Source: Ascoidea asiatica (Eukaryota; Ascomycota; Saccharomycetes; Ascoideales; Ascoideaceae). Taken from it: 64,000 nucleotides of DNA. Shown in pieces: positions 63,951-64,000 of the stretch. The translations under genes were made by a program, and so were the position numbers. The notes beneath the pieces are model-generated. The model ran no database searches and had not been told where the DNA came from. It saw only the letters and a list, made by a program, of their open reading frames with translations. The first letter of the stretch is position 1. Every line of letters begins with the position of its first letter. The DNA lies in the NCBI GenBank assembly GCA_001600695.1, contig BCKQ01000002.1, positions 2,119,340-2,183,339 of the forward strand. Direction: 5' to 3'.

Positions 63951-64000
63951 TTTTTCTATAGTATCTTGGGCGGATTGAAAATTTGTTACATTGTTTTTAT

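Noticed and set aside
1-64000. tRNA, rRNA, LTR or DNA transposons and CRISPR arrays
   Set aside because: I scanned for T-loop cores, reverse transcriptase or transposase motifs and regularly spaced repeats and found none. Repeats present are simple microsatellites.

Overview
The window is nuclear DNA of a budding yeast (Saccharomycotina). It is extremely A+T-rich, roughly a quarter G+C by eye. Proteins carry long Asn, Ser, Asp and Lys tracts coded by AAT/AAC-type runs. Introns are few and have yeast signals (GTATGT donor, TACTAAC branch). The genes are typical ascomycete yeast housekeeping genes: ATG2, TAF11, TRM9, APT1, GYP2/MDR1, PTM1, BIG1, Pom33/TMEM33 and eIF4B. An NDUFAF7/MidA-type complex I assembly factor and a CysA/Cys2-type serine O-acyltransferase suggest a lineage that kept complex I and the O-acylserine route to cysteine, so not Saccharomyces itself. 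CTG codons are very rare and mostly sit in hydrophilic Ser/Asp/Asn contexts, so the CUG code (Leu or Ser) is open. A Saccharomycopsis/Ascoidea-like or CUG-clade yeast is possible but not shown. I found no tRNA, rRNA, transposon or CRISPR.

Layout. 1-3.5 kb: an Asn/Ser-rich putative regulator (-), followed by a 7.2 kb stretch with no credible gene. 10.7-11.2 kb: a small reading frame with two in-frame stops and a SUMO-interacting-motif-like tail. 13.6-17.2 kb: the Rab GAP GYP2 (-), divergent from a giant, two-intron TIF3/eIF4B-like gene (18.3-23.3 kb, +). TRM9 and NDUFAF7 follow in tandem (+), converging on a Pom33/TMEM33 gene (-). 29.4-31.0 kb: serine O-acyltransferase (+), converging on an ATF/SLI1-type acetyltransferase (-). 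34.1-39.8 kb: a second gene desert.

39.8-43.1 kb: APT1 and PTM1 (both -). 44.3-46.8 kb: an unknown protein with an internal duplication and an apparent frameshift near its 3' end. Then BIG1 (-), a Myb/SANT-like protein (-), TAF11 (+), a very long ATG2 (-), a secreted or membrane preproprotein (-), a small membrane protein (+) and an Asn-rich coiled-coil protein (-) at the right edge.

The genes do not form one pathway. They are independent housekeeping functions: membrane traffic and autophagy (GYP2, ATG2, PTM1, BIG1, Pom33), translation and tRNA modification (TIF3, TRM9), transcription (TAF11 and two putative DNA-binding proteins), and sulfur, purine and ester metabolism. The most unusual items are the 1580-residue eIF4B with a 4-nt first exon and a tandem splice acceptor, the doubly interrupted small gene, the frameshifted duplicated protein, the orphan secreted protein, and several G+C-rich islands inside otherwise very A+T-rich intergenic DNA.
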